Below, piece after piece: positions 27,104-35,178 of a stretch of DNA of 64,000 bases. A model generated the notes under the pieces. That model worked only from the letters and a program-made list of their open reading frames with translations. It was not told the origin of the DNA and did no database searches. How positions within the stretch are numbered: position 1 is the first letter of the stretch; every line of letters begins with the position of its first letter. This stretch comes from Clostridium sp. Marseille-Q2269 (lineage in GTDB: Bacteria > Bacillota > Clostridia > Clostridiales > Clostridiaceae): positions 124,001 to 188,000 of the forward strand of contig NZ_CALSFS010000002.1 of NCBI RefSeq assembly GCF_943736985.1, given 5' to 3'. Both the position numbers and the translations under genes were made by a program.

Positions 27104-27379
27104 TTATTTCCATCTATCCTTAGGTTTTATCCCTCGTCTTTGTTGTATTTCTAAGTTACTTACATACTTTTCATTTATTTTATCAGATAACACTTCTACA
27201 AAACTCATATTTAACCCTATTTCTTGACCTACTTTAAGTTCGTAATCTGATATTATCATTCTTCTTGGTATTCTTAAATAACCAAGCCTTCCTTTAAAAT
27301 CTATAGCTACCGCTCCATCGGATACTTCTACGATAACACCTTCCATTTGTATAATTTTATCACCGTATTTTAAATCCAT
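27104..27379 (-). CDS. Small conserved protein between prdA and prdB (CBO2463/CBO2479 type), copy 2
   Basis: A 91-aa paralogue of the 10553-10828 product. Differences cluster in the first 30 and last 10 residues; the segment DYELKVGQEIGLNMSFVEVLSDK is unchanged. It follows prdA2 by 8 bases, the same spacing as in operon A. Strict conservation of position in both operons suggests a needed partner or assembly factor. No known catalytic or metal site is visible. Confidence 0.85.
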   Translation of the reverse strand: MDLKYGDKIIQMEGVIVEVSDGAVAIDFKGRLGYLRIPRRMIISDYELKVGQEIGLNMSFVEVLSDKINEKYVSNLEIQQRRGIKPKDRWK

Positions 27380-27387
27380 TTATATCC

Positions 27388-29505
27388 CTACTTTGTGCTA
27401 TATTTCTCTTTTCTTTTTTCACTCATTGGTATTGAAGTTTCATTTAAAGCTCTTTCTATCTTTATATCTTCAGCTTTTTCTATTAATTCTAAATTATTTT
27501 CTTTAACATTTGCATTCCAAGCTCTTTCTGGTTTTTTAACATCTTCTCCAGCCATAGCTGCTTTAAGCATTTCAACACCTCTTATAGCATCTTCTGGGCA
27601 TAATGTATTACATTCTAATACTTCGTTTTCTATTCCACCTTCTGATTTGTTGTTGTCTATCATATATTTCATATATTTATTACCAACAACTAGAGCACCT
27701 TGAACTGCACAGAATGAAAATGCTACACATGGTATTTCTCTCATACCTATTTGTTCTACATGGCTTGCAAAGTCAATATGATTATTTCCAAAACCTTCAG
27801 TTGTAACAAATGCACCATCAACATCTAAGGCTTCTACCATCATTCCCATTCTTTCTGATACATAGAATTTCTCACTGTTGATTTGTGGACTTCCTACAAA
27901 TATAACTCCACATAAATCTAATTCTTTATCTTTCATACATTCCATTACAAGAGGTTCTCTCCAATAATGTCTTGAACATTCTTTAGAAGCAGGTCCAATA
28001 CAAGTTAAGGCATGAATACCACCATCTAACACTTCAAGTGGTGAAAGCATTACTGGAACATTTCCTAAATCAACATTTGGTTTACCGCCCAAATATCCTA
28101 CTGGTTCCACTGGCAATATTAAGTTGTCATGCATAGCACCTTGACCCATTATTTCCTTAACAACTACAACTTTTTTCTTTCCTGCTCTTCTTACTTGTTC
28201 AAAAATTTCATTATTAACTACCAAAGACTCATCTTCTAACTTTTTCATAGCCTCTCTTATTTCTTGAGTTATAAAGTCAGTTGCTCTATGAGCAGCCATA
28301 GGGCCTGGTCTTTCCATATTAGTCTTTTCTTTTATAGTTACCTGTGTTTTTATGAATATTTCACCTTTATCTGGTGATCCTGGTCTATTAAACATTATGT
28401 TTTCTTCTAGTATACCTTCTGAAGATCCAAATTCACCTATTTGAACTCCATTTTCATCTGTTCCTGTTACCATTATGATAACTCCATCTAATACTCTAGT
28501 TACACCTGTTCCTAATTTACTTTCTCCTTCTTTAGTAGCTATTGGTTGTACATCCATTATAGTTTCACTATAAGTATTATACTTATCTGGAGTTATTATA
28601 TCTATTTTTACTTCCTTTACTAATGGGCTAACCTTTTTAGCATCTTCGCATACTCCTTCTCTTATGTAAAGAGTTGTTCCTTCTATCTTTGTTTCAGGAC
28701 CAAATTCTACTTTATCTATTTTATAATGGTTTCTAGTAAGACTTCTTATAACTTTTTCTTCTAATTTAACTTCTTTTTTGACTTCTACATCTGAAACTGC
28801 TAATACTTCACCTTTTTCAGCTTTTACTTGCGGTACTTTTACTGATTTACCTGAACCTATATTGCCATTTAAAGGTACTTCTATATCAATTCCTTTACCT
28901 TCAGCAATTCTGATTCTTAAAGTTCCGCCATTTACTGTTGCTTTTGAATCAACACTCATGTTTACTTCCTCCTTAAATCCTTCTAATATATCTGCTGTTA
29001 CAGGAGTTAAAGCTGGTGTATCTACACTTAATGTAGTCCCTACAACTTCTTGTCTTGTAAGCGCATTCTCATCTAATGAAATTAAAAGAGAATCTGTAAG
29101 TTTTTCAAAATGCATTGGATTTTCTAAATCACTGGCTTTTATAACATGACCTACTTTTAAGTTGTATTTTAAAACTGCCTTTTCATTTCCTTCTGTTAAT
29201 TCTTCTTCAGCAGTAGTAGTAGTATCTTCTTTTGAATCTTCTTTCTTTATAGTCTTAACCCCTTCTACTATATCTGAAGTTAATGGTGTTAATGAATCTA
29301 TAGTTTTTAATAATTTTGCTCCTATTACTTCTCCAACTTTTAAGCAATCAGCTGGAATAGTTAATAATCCTGAGTCTACCATGTCTGGAAATATTTCTGG
29401 ATCTTCTAAATTATCTGCAGATAATATTGTTCCTTCTTCTGTTCTACAACATACTACAGCATGTTCATCTTTTAATTCCTCTGCATGTTCAGCTGTCATT
29501 GACAT
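27388..29505 (-). CDS. prdA: D-proline reductase proprotein PrdA, copy 2
   Basis: This 705-aa proprotein has the same plan as copy 1: two N-terminal repeat units (from about residues 22 and 114), an acidic linker with four threonines in a row, the RIRIAEGKGIDIEVPL strand, the beta part, and the HALT-CIGPASKE cleavage site with Cys near 502. Roughly 85-90 percent of positions look identical to copy 1, with divergence concentrated in the linker and around residues 270-300. AGGAGG lies eight bases before ATG 29505. It follows prdC2 by 30 bases. Confidence 0.95.
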   Translation of the reverse strand: MSMTAEHAEELKDEHAVVCCRTEEGTILSADNLEDPEIFPDMVDSGLLTIPADCLKVGEVIGAKLLKTIDSLTPLTSDIVEGVKTIKKEDSKEDTTTTAEEELTEGNEKAVLKYNLKVGHVIKASDLENPMHFEKLTDSLLISLDENALTRQEVVGTTLSVDTPALTPVTADILEGFKEEVNMSVDSKATVNGGTLRIRIAEGKGIDIEVPLNGNIGSGKSVKVPQVKAEKGEVLAVSDVEVKKEVKLEEKVIRSLTRNHYKIDKVEFGPETKIEGTTLYIREGVCEDAKKVSPLVKEVKIDIITPDKYNTYSETIMDVQPIATKEGESKLGTGVTRVLDGVIIMVTGTDENGVQIGEFGSSEGILEENIMFNRPGSPDKGEIFIKTQVTIKEKTNMERPGPMAAHRATDFITQEIREAMKKLEDESLVVNNEIFEQVRRAGKKKVVVVKEIMGQGAMHDNLILPVEPVGYLGGKPNVDLGNVPVMLSPLEVLDGGIHALTCIGPASKECSRHYWREPLVMECMKDKELDLCGVIFVGSPQINSEKFYVSERMGMMVEALDVDGAFVTTEGFGNNHIDFASHVEQIGMREIPCVAFSFCAVQGALVVGNKYMKYMIDNNKSEGGIENEVLECNTLCPEDAIRGVEMLKAAMAGEDVKKPERAWNANVKENNLELIEKAEDIKIERALNETSIPMSEKRKEKYSTK

Positions 29506-29535
29506 CTGCCATTACCTCCTAACTTTTTATTATTT

Positions 29536-30846
29536 TTACTTCTGTGGCAATCTTCTTGTTAATGTATAATCAATAGTTCTAAATATATGATCTGTATGAT
29601 GATATACTGGAACTTTAGCTTTTGGAGCTATCTGCATAACTGTATTTGAACAATCATTACAGTTTGATATTAATATTCTTTCTGCTCCATCTTTTTTTAA
29701 CTGCATAACTGCAGCCGCTTGGCCTGGTCATTCACCAGGTGTCTTACATTTTCCTGGTCCATTTCCTTTACCCTTTGGATATTCTATATTCTTACAATCA
29801 ACTACTCCTGCAATTTTTGCATTCATTTTAGTTGCCACGTCTCTTAATCTCTCTTCATTAGCTCCACAGGCACACACTAGTAACCCTAATGGACCTTTAT
29901 ATTCTGGTAGTGGTATTGTAACTATTGCTCCACCAGATATTTTAGTAACAGTATCTTTTTCTATATCTCCAGATTTTCCAGTATATGGTCCACCCATTAC
30001 CAATTCACCATATTCACCATCTATTCCACCAGCTTTTTCAATTAAATCTTTAACTGGAGTTCCAACTGGTACTTGTAAAAATACATTTGGCTTATTACCT
30101 GTGTTTAATTTTCCTATTACAGTTATATCTTTATCTATAACTGGTTTTCCTTGTTCAACAGCTCTTGTAATATTTGCTAGTGTTTCAGCATTCATTACAA
30201 TGCATTTTGCTGTTATAGGAAGATCAGTTACATCTAACCACTTATCAAATATTGCATTGATTATTGCTCTTTCTTCACCCATTGGATATAAATCTTTAAG
30301 TAATTTTACTTCTATATCACTTGAATTTTTCAAAGATTCTTCTAATACTCTTATTGCTTTTTCATGCTTTGATTTTATAGCTATATATCCTTTTTTTGAA
30401 TTAGTAGCTTTCATAGCATAATTAATACCATTTATTATTAGCTCTGGTGTTTCCTCTATAACCTTCATATTGTGATGAAGTGCCGGTTCGCATTCTACAC
30501 AATTCGCTATAATGTAACCATCTTTATTATGTGCTTTTAGTTTTATGTGAGTAGGAAACCCTGCTCCACCCGCTCCAACTATTCCTGCTTCAAATACAGT
30601 ATCTGCTAAGTTATCACATTTTTTTATTTTAACGAATTCCGTTGTTTGAGTTTCATCTGCTTTTATTATTATTTCTTTATCTGTAGCTTTTTCCACAACA
30701 CCAGATACACTAGTATGTATTTTAGCACCAAGACCATTGGGTTCTGCTATACATTCACCTCTTTTCACTCTTTGTCCTTCTTTAACAGAAGGCATATCTG
30801 GTGCACCTACGTGCATTTTAAGGGAGAATTTGTATGACTTCTCCAT
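29536..30846 (-). CDS. prdC: Proline reductase electron-transfer protein PrdC, copy 2 (in-frame UGA = Sec373)
   Basis: It has the same architecture as copy 1: GAGGAGFPT at residues 91-99 and CKTPGE-Sec-PGQA with the TGA at 29728-29730. The frame runs on to TAA at 29536-29538, giving 436 aa ending LPQK. Copy-specific divergence lies at residues about 150-185 (HEKAIRVLEESLKNSSDIEVK against HPEAIASLEKALNGVSDIEVK), while 30534-30685 matches copy 1 with a single mismatch. It is the first gene of operon B; a sigma-54 promoter lies about 37 bases upstream. Confidence 0.94.
29701..29714 (-). promoter_or_regulatory. Candidate SECIS hairpin in prdC2
   Basis: CTGCA-GTTA-TGCAG in the mRNA, 13 bases after the UGA, identical in stem, loop and distance to prdC1. 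Confidence 0.6.
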
Positions 30847-30882
30847 AAACCCACCTCCAAATCACTGTCATCTATATTAAAA

Positions 30883-30898
30883 GCATAATTTATGCCAA
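30883..30898 (-). promoter_or_regulatory. Sigma-54 (-24/-12) promoter of prd operon B
   Basis: TTGGCAT-AAATT-ATGCT on the minus strand keeps the GG/GC pair at ten-base spacing, about 37 bases before the prdC2 start. It is slightly weaker than the operon A element (T for C and A for T next to the core dinucleotides). Confidence 0.75.
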
Positions 30899-30994
30899 CT
30901 TTGATAAAAAACTTAATAAGTTCTATAACGCTAGTTTATAGCTGTATTACATATGTATAAATAAAACTTATAGCAACACACATATATATGTTTA

Positions 30995-31118
30995 TGTCAT
31001 TTTATTGACACTTTTAATTTTTACTTTAAATTATTAAATGTAATCTATTGATTTAAGTAGAAAATATTGTCTTTTTGCCTGTGTTATTTTTTTGACATTC
31101 CTGTATGAAAATTTGACA
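30995..31118 (-). promoter_or_regulatory. Candidate activator-binding region (UAS) of operon B
   Basis: Palindrome TGTCA-TTTTAT-TGACA at 30995-31010, plus TTGACA sites at 31092-31097 and 31113-31118. Operon A has the same palindrome, also with a 6-base spacer, and also three TTGACA sites. The palindrome here is about 100 bases upstream of the -24 element. Confidence 0.6.
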
Positions 31119-31380
31119 TTTTTAATTTAATACATATATTTTTTTATTTTATTCTCTTTTTTATAAAACAATTAGGTAATATTAATTTTATTACTATTTT
31201 CTTCAAGCTCATAAATTTAGAATTATATTCATCAATAGCATTAAAAAATTGAATTTTTCTATAAAATCTTACTCTAATTATGTTAAAAACAATGTAAAAT
31301 TTTAATTTTAATATGCAAAAATTAAATTCTTTCAATATTTCTTTAATATGTGTCTATAGAATTTGTTTTACATATAAAAA

Positions 31381-31428
31381 TAAGTAGAAGAAGTTATGGT
31401 ATTTTTATACCACAACTTCTTCTACTTA
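31381..31428 (-). terminator. Terminator of the third (cysteine-type) module
   Basis: TAAGTAGAAGAAGTT pairs perfectly with AACTTCTTCTACTTA, with an inner TGGTAT/ATACCA extension. It lies 20 bases past the decayed PrdA-like fragment and fences the module off from operon B. Confidence 0.85.
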
Positions 31429-31448
31429 ATATATTTTTATTTAGTTAG

Positions 31449-31776
31449 TTATATTTGCGTAATAGGTATTTCCATATTAATTCTCTTACCTGATTGTATC
31501 TTTAATTTTATAAAGCTATTTTACCATATAACGGTATATAAGAATTTAAATGTATTTCTTTATAATGTTTAAATCAGATTCTTTAGATCCTTCTAACATA
31601 GAGGCTTGTATAGCCGTTATAGCAGGAATATCTTTATTTAATTTCTGTCCCACTACTTCCTCTCTGTTTAAAACCTTTTCACTTAAATTTATTAATAGAG
31701 GAAGTTTCTCAAAATGCATTAGATTTTCTAAATCTTCTACATTTATAATATCTCCAGCTTTTAAATTATTTTTTAT
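31449..31776 (-). pseudogene. Decayed fragment of a PrdA N-terminal domain
   Basis: Directly after the stop codon of the cysteine-type prdC, in another frame, the minus strand encodes NLKAGDIINVEDLENLMHFE, then NREEVVGQKLNKDIPAIT and ASMLEGSKES. These match the second repeat of PrdA (NLKVGHVIKASDLENPMHFE and on). The frame stops after KKYI, and a shifted frame then gives KLKIQSGKRINMEIPI, matching the PrdA strand RIRIAEGKGIDIEVPL. No start codon or ribosome-binding site is present, and the frame is broken at least once. It is the missing second half of the orphan domain at 33235-33666. Confidence 0.8.
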
Positions 31777-33070
31777 CTATAGGAAGTCTTCTTGTCAATG
31801 TATGATCTATAGTTCTAAATACATGATCTGTATGATGATATACTGGAATTCCTAGATTTGGAGCACAGCACATAACTGTATTAGAACAATCACTACAATT
31901 TGATATTAATATTCTTTCAGCTCCATCTTTCTTTAATTTCATTATTCCAGCAACTTGTCCCGGACAATCTCCTGGAGTTTTACATTTATTAGCTCCTCTT
32001 ATTTCTTCTACATTCTTACATTTAGTTACTCCAACCACTTCTGCTTTCATTTTAGAAGCTACATCTCTTAATCTTTCCTCATCTGCCCCACAAGCACATA
32101 CTAACAATCCTAATGGGCCTTTATACTCAGGTAATGGTATTGTGACTATTGCTCCACCTGATATTTTGCTTACTACAGATTCTTTTATATCTCCTGCTTT
32201 TCCTGTATATGGACCTCCTATTACTACTTCTCCAAATTCTCCATCTATTCCACCGCATTTTTCTACTAAATCATGTATTGGTGTTCCCACTGATACATCT
32301 AACAATGCATTAGGTTTATTACCAGTTGTTAATTTTCCTATTATAGTTATATCTTTATCTATAACAGGTTTTCTATCTTCCACAGCTCTTGTTATATTGG
32401 ATAGTGTTTCTCCATTAATTACAACACATTTTGCTTCTAATGGAAGTTCTGTTGGCTTTAACCATTTTCCTAATATAGCATGAATTATAGCTCTTTCTTC
32501 TCCCATTGGATATATATCTTGAAGCTCTTTTATTTCTATATCAGAAGCTCCTTTTAAGTTATCCTTTAAAATTTTTATAGCATTTTCATGCTTACTTTTT
32601 ATAGCTATATATCCCTTTGGAGCATTAGTTGCCTTCATAGCATATCTTAAACCTTTAATTACTGTATCTGGTTCTTTTTCTATGAATGCTATATTGTGAT
32701 GTAGGGCTGGTTCACATTCTACACAATTTGCTATAACATATCCATCTGGTATGTCTGCTTTTAATTTTATATGAGTTGGGAATCCAGCTCCACCAGCTCC
32801 AACTATTCCTGCTTCGTAAATAGTTTCTAAAATGCTGTCACATTCTTTAATTTTAACAAAATCTTTGGACTCATTTCCATCTGTTTTTATTATTATTTCT
32901 GCATCTGTAATTTTCTCAACTATTCCAGATACACTTGTATGTATTTTAGCTCCTAATCCATTAGGCTTAGCTATACATTCTCCCCTTTTAACTTGTTGTC
33001 CTTCTTTAACACATGCTACGTCTGGTGCTCCTACATGCATTTTTAAAGGAAACTTATACATTTTTTCCAT
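31766..33070 (-). CDS. PrdC-like electron-transfer protein, cysteine type, copy 1
   Basis: A 434-aa PrdC homologue with the full domain set: N-terminal barrel-sandwich (CVKEGQQVKRGECIAKPNGLG), GAGGAGFPTHIK near residue 91, an SLBB-like region, and C-terminal CSDCSNTVMCCAPN. At the Sec position it has Cys369 (CKTPGD-Cys-PGQ; codon 31964-31966, TGT). The CTGCA/TGCAG hairpin of the Sec genes is absent. It shares roughly 70 percent of residues with PrdC1. It follows a terminator, so it probably has its own promoter, and is followed by a decayed PrdA-like fragment. Whether it serves proline reductase under selenium limitation or another reductase is unknown. Confidence 0.88.
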   Translation of the reverse strand: MEKMYKFPLKMHVGAPDVACVKEGQQVKRGECIAKPNGLGAKIHTSVSGIVEKITDAEIIIKTDGNESKDFVKIKECDSILETIYEAGIVGAGGAGFPTHIKLKADIPDGYVIANCVECEPALHHNIAFIEKEPDTVIKGLRYAMKATNAPKGYIAIKSKHENAIKILKDNLKGASDIEIKELQDIYPMGEERAIIHAILGKWLKPTELPLEAKCVVINGETLSNITRAVEDRKPVIDKDITIIGKLTTGNKPNALLDVSVGTPIHDLVEKCGGIDGEFGEVVIGGPYTGKAGDIKESVVSKISGGAIVTIPLPEYKGPLGLLVCACGADEERLRDVASKMKAEVVGVTKCKNVEEIRGANKCKTPGDCPGQVAGIMKLKKDGAERILISNCSDCSNTVMCCAPNLGIPVYHHTDHVFRTIDHTLTRRLPIDKK

Positions 33071-33161
33071 GCCATTACCCCCTGTATTTTTTCTTTACAA
33101 TACTTATTATAAAAACAAAGTGATAGTTTTACTACTAAAAACTATATGTATAAAATTATTC

Positions 33162-33184
33162 TATAGCAATCCTATATTGCTATA
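33162..33184. repeat. Inverted repeat upstream of the cysteine-type prdC
   Basis: TATAGCAAT-CCTAT-ATTGCTATA: perfect 9-bp arms and a 5-base spacer, about 95 bases before the gene start and 16 bases from the preceding terminator. It could be an operator or a leader hairpin. Confidence 0.4.
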
Positions 33185-33199
33185 AATGACAGTTATAAA

Positions 33200-33226
33200 A
33201 AACAAAGGCAAATATTGCCTTTGTTT
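33200..33226 (-). terminator. Terminator after the orphan PrdA N-terminal domain gene
   Basis: AAACAAAGGCA pairs perfectly with TGCCTTTGTTT around a 5-base loop, 9 bases past the stop codon. Confidence 0.85.
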
Positions 33227-33234
33227 AAAATTTA

Positions 33235-33666
33235 TTATAGAGGAAGTTCTATATCTATTCCTCTTCCTTCTTCTATTTTTATTTTAAGAATTCCACCTTC
33301 AACACAAGTTATGCACTCTCCTTGTGGGCAAGCTTCTACTTCTGCTGCTTCCACTACTTCTAGGGATTCTTCAGATTTAGGAGATTCTTCTTTCTTTTTT
33401 TCTCCACCAATTTCTTTGTATCCTTCAACTATAGCTGGAGTTAATGGTGTTAATGAATCTATAGTTTTTAGTAGTTTTCCTCCTATTACCTGACCAACTT
33501 TTAGAATATCTTCTGGCATAGTCAAAAGCCCAGAATCAACCATATCTGGGAATATATCTGGATCTTCTAAATTATCTGCAGACAATATTGTTCCTTCCTC
33601 TGTTCTACAACAAACTACTGCTGGTTCATTTTTTAACTCTTCTGCATGTTCTGCTGACATTGACAT
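33235..33666 (-). CDS. Orphan PrdA N-terminal domain protein
   Basis: A 143-aa protein starting MSMSAEHAEELKNEPAVVCC, nearly identical to the PrdA start. Residues about 22-82 are one copy of the repeat unit (EGTILSADNLEDPDIFPDMVD ... PLTPAIVEG). A charged linker rich in Glu and Lys follows, then CPQGECITCVEGG and the strand ILKIKIEEGRGIDIELPL, where it ends. The second repeat and the whole catalytic part of PrdA are absent. It has a strong AGGAGG before ATG 33666 and lies 29 bases after the upstream prdC-like gene. The cysteines CPQGECITC, not seen in PrdA, could bind metal or be redox active. Confidence 0.85.
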   Translation of the reverse strand: MSMSAEHAEELKNEPAVVCCRTEEGTILSADNLEDPDIFPDMVDSGLLTMPEDILKVGQVIGGKLLKTIDSLTPLTPAIVEGYKEIGGEKKKEESPKSEESLEVVEAAEVEACPQGECITCVEGGILKIKIEEGRGIDIELPL

Positions 33667-33695
33667 AATGTATACCTCCTAAGTTTAAAAATAAT

Positions 33696-35006
33696 TTATT
33701 TATGGAGCTTCTCTTTTGGAAGTCTCCTTGTTAACTTATAATCTACAGTCCTAAATACATGATCTGTTTGATGATAAACAGGTAATTTCATCTTTGGAGC
33801 TATACCCATAACAGTATTAGAGCAATCACTACAATTAGCTATTATTATTCTTTTTGCTCCCTTGCTTTTCAAATACATAACTGCTCCTGCTTGACCTGGA
33901 CATTTTCCTGGAGTCTTACATTTATAGTTACCCTTAACATCAACAACATTTTTACACTTAGTTATAGCTACCACATCTGATTTCATTTTATGTGCTATAT
34001 CTTTAAGTCTATCTTCATGGCCTGCACAAGCACAAACTAAAAGCCCCACAGGTCCCTTATATTCTGGCAACTCCATAGTTACCACAGCTCCACCTGAAAC
34101 TTTTGTTATTACAGACTGTTCTATATTCTCTGGCAATCCAGTATAAGGTCCTCCTATAATAATCTCTCCATAAGAGCCATCTATTCCTCCACAGATTTCT
34201 ATCATATCTTTCATAGATTTTCCTATAGGTTCTTGTAAAAAAACATGGGAACCTATACCTTTTTTTAATTTTCCCATAATAGTTATATCTTTATCTATAA
34301 CTGGTTTCCTATATTCTACTGCTCGTGTTATATTAGCTAAGGTTTCTACATTTAAAACTACGCAATTGGCTTCTATAGGAATTTGTGTAGGTTCTAACCA
34401 ATTACCAAATATAGAATGTATTAAAGCTCTTTCCTCTCCTGAGGGATATATATCTATTACTTCTTTTATTTCAATATTATCTTCATGTGTTAGATGTCTT
34501 TTTAATATTTCTATGGCTTTTTTACGCTTACCTTTTATTCCTATATAGGCTTTTTTAGCATTAGTAGCTTCCATAGCATATTTTATTCCTTTTATTATAA
34601 GCTCTGGGTTATTTTCTGCTAGATATATATTGTGATGAAGCGTTGGTTCGCACTCTGCACAATTTGCTATTATGTAGCCTTCAGGTATATCAGCTTTTAA
34701 TTTAATATGAGTTGGAAAACCAGCTCCACCTGAACCTACTATTCCAGCTTCGTATACTGTATCTACTATACTATGGCATTGTTTGATTTTAACAAAGTCT
34801 TTACTTTGATTTTCTAAAGCTTCTACAAATATTTCTTTGTCTGTTATTTTGAAAACCTTACCAGACACACTAGCATGAATTTTCGCCCCCAACCCATTAG
34901 GCTCGGCTATAACTTGCCCTCTTTCTACAAATTCCCCCTCTTTAACACAGGGCACACTAGGGACACCTATGTGCATTTTAAGATAAAACTTGTATAAATT
35001 TGACAT
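33696..35006 (-). CDS. PrdC-like electron-transfer protein, cysteine type, copy 2
   Basis: A 436-aa PrdC homologue, the most divergent of the four here: GIVGSGGAGFPTHIK has Ser for Ala in the glycine motif. The Sec site is Cys (CKTPGK-Cys-PGQ, codon 33900-33902), and only a broken trace of the SECIS-like stem (GCAGTTATG) remains. CSDCSNTVMG is retained. The start is ATG 35006, preceded by AAGGAG. It lies 172 bases downstream of the PrdR-like gene without a visible terminator between them, so co-transcription with the regulator is possible. The partner reductase is unknown. Confidence 0.86.
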   Translation of the reverse strand: MSNLYKFYLKMHIGVPSVPCVKEGEFVERGQVIAEPNGLGAKIHASVSGKVFKITDKEIFVEALENQSKDFVKIKQCHSIVDTVYEAGIVGSGGAGFPTHIKLKADIPEGYIIANCAECEPTLHHNIYLAENNPELIIKGIKYAMEATNAKKAYIGIKGKRKKAIEILKRHLTHEDNIEIKEVIDIYPSGEERALIHSIFGNWLEPTQIPIEANCVVLNVETLANITRAVEYRKPVIDKDITIMGKLKKGIGSHVFLQEPIGKSMKDMIEICGGIDGSYGEIIIGGPYTGLPENIEQSVITKVSGGAVVTMELPEYKGPVGLLVCACAGHEDRLKDIAHKMKSDVVAITKCKNVVDVKGNYKCKTPGKCPGQAGAVMYLKSKGAKRIIIANCSDCSNTVMGIAPKMKLPVYHQTDHVFRTVDYKLTRRLPKEKLHK

Positions 35007-35178
35007 TTCATCACTCCTTAGGAAATTCACATTTATTATACTATCATATTTTCACTATTGTAACAATAAATAATAGAAATATGTCAATAACAATATCTTA
35101 TATGAAAAGTAATATTTATTATACTTATTATACTTTAAACTTTTTAACATTATACAAATTAATTAATTTTAAAACAAT

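Larger units (their letters stand above)
30847..31448. other. Regulatory region upstream of prdC2 and downstream of the third module
   Basis: A 602-bp stretch with the -24/-12 promoter (30883-30898), three TTGACA sites (31005-31118) and a strong terminator (31381-31428). A 63-codon open frame on the minus strand at 31144-31335 lacks a ribosome-binding site and is not accepted as a gene. Confidence 0.6.

Noticed and set aside
31144-31335. 63-codon minus-strand frame between operon B and the third module
   Set aside because: TTG start without a ribosome-binding site, low-complexity Ile/Lys/Phe composition, and position inside the expected regulatory region.
31740-31790. Programmed frameshift fusing the cysteine-type PrdC to the PrdA-like fragment
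   Set aside because: The A6 run before the stop would need a +1 shift, and the fragment itself is broken downstream, so decay is the simpler reading.
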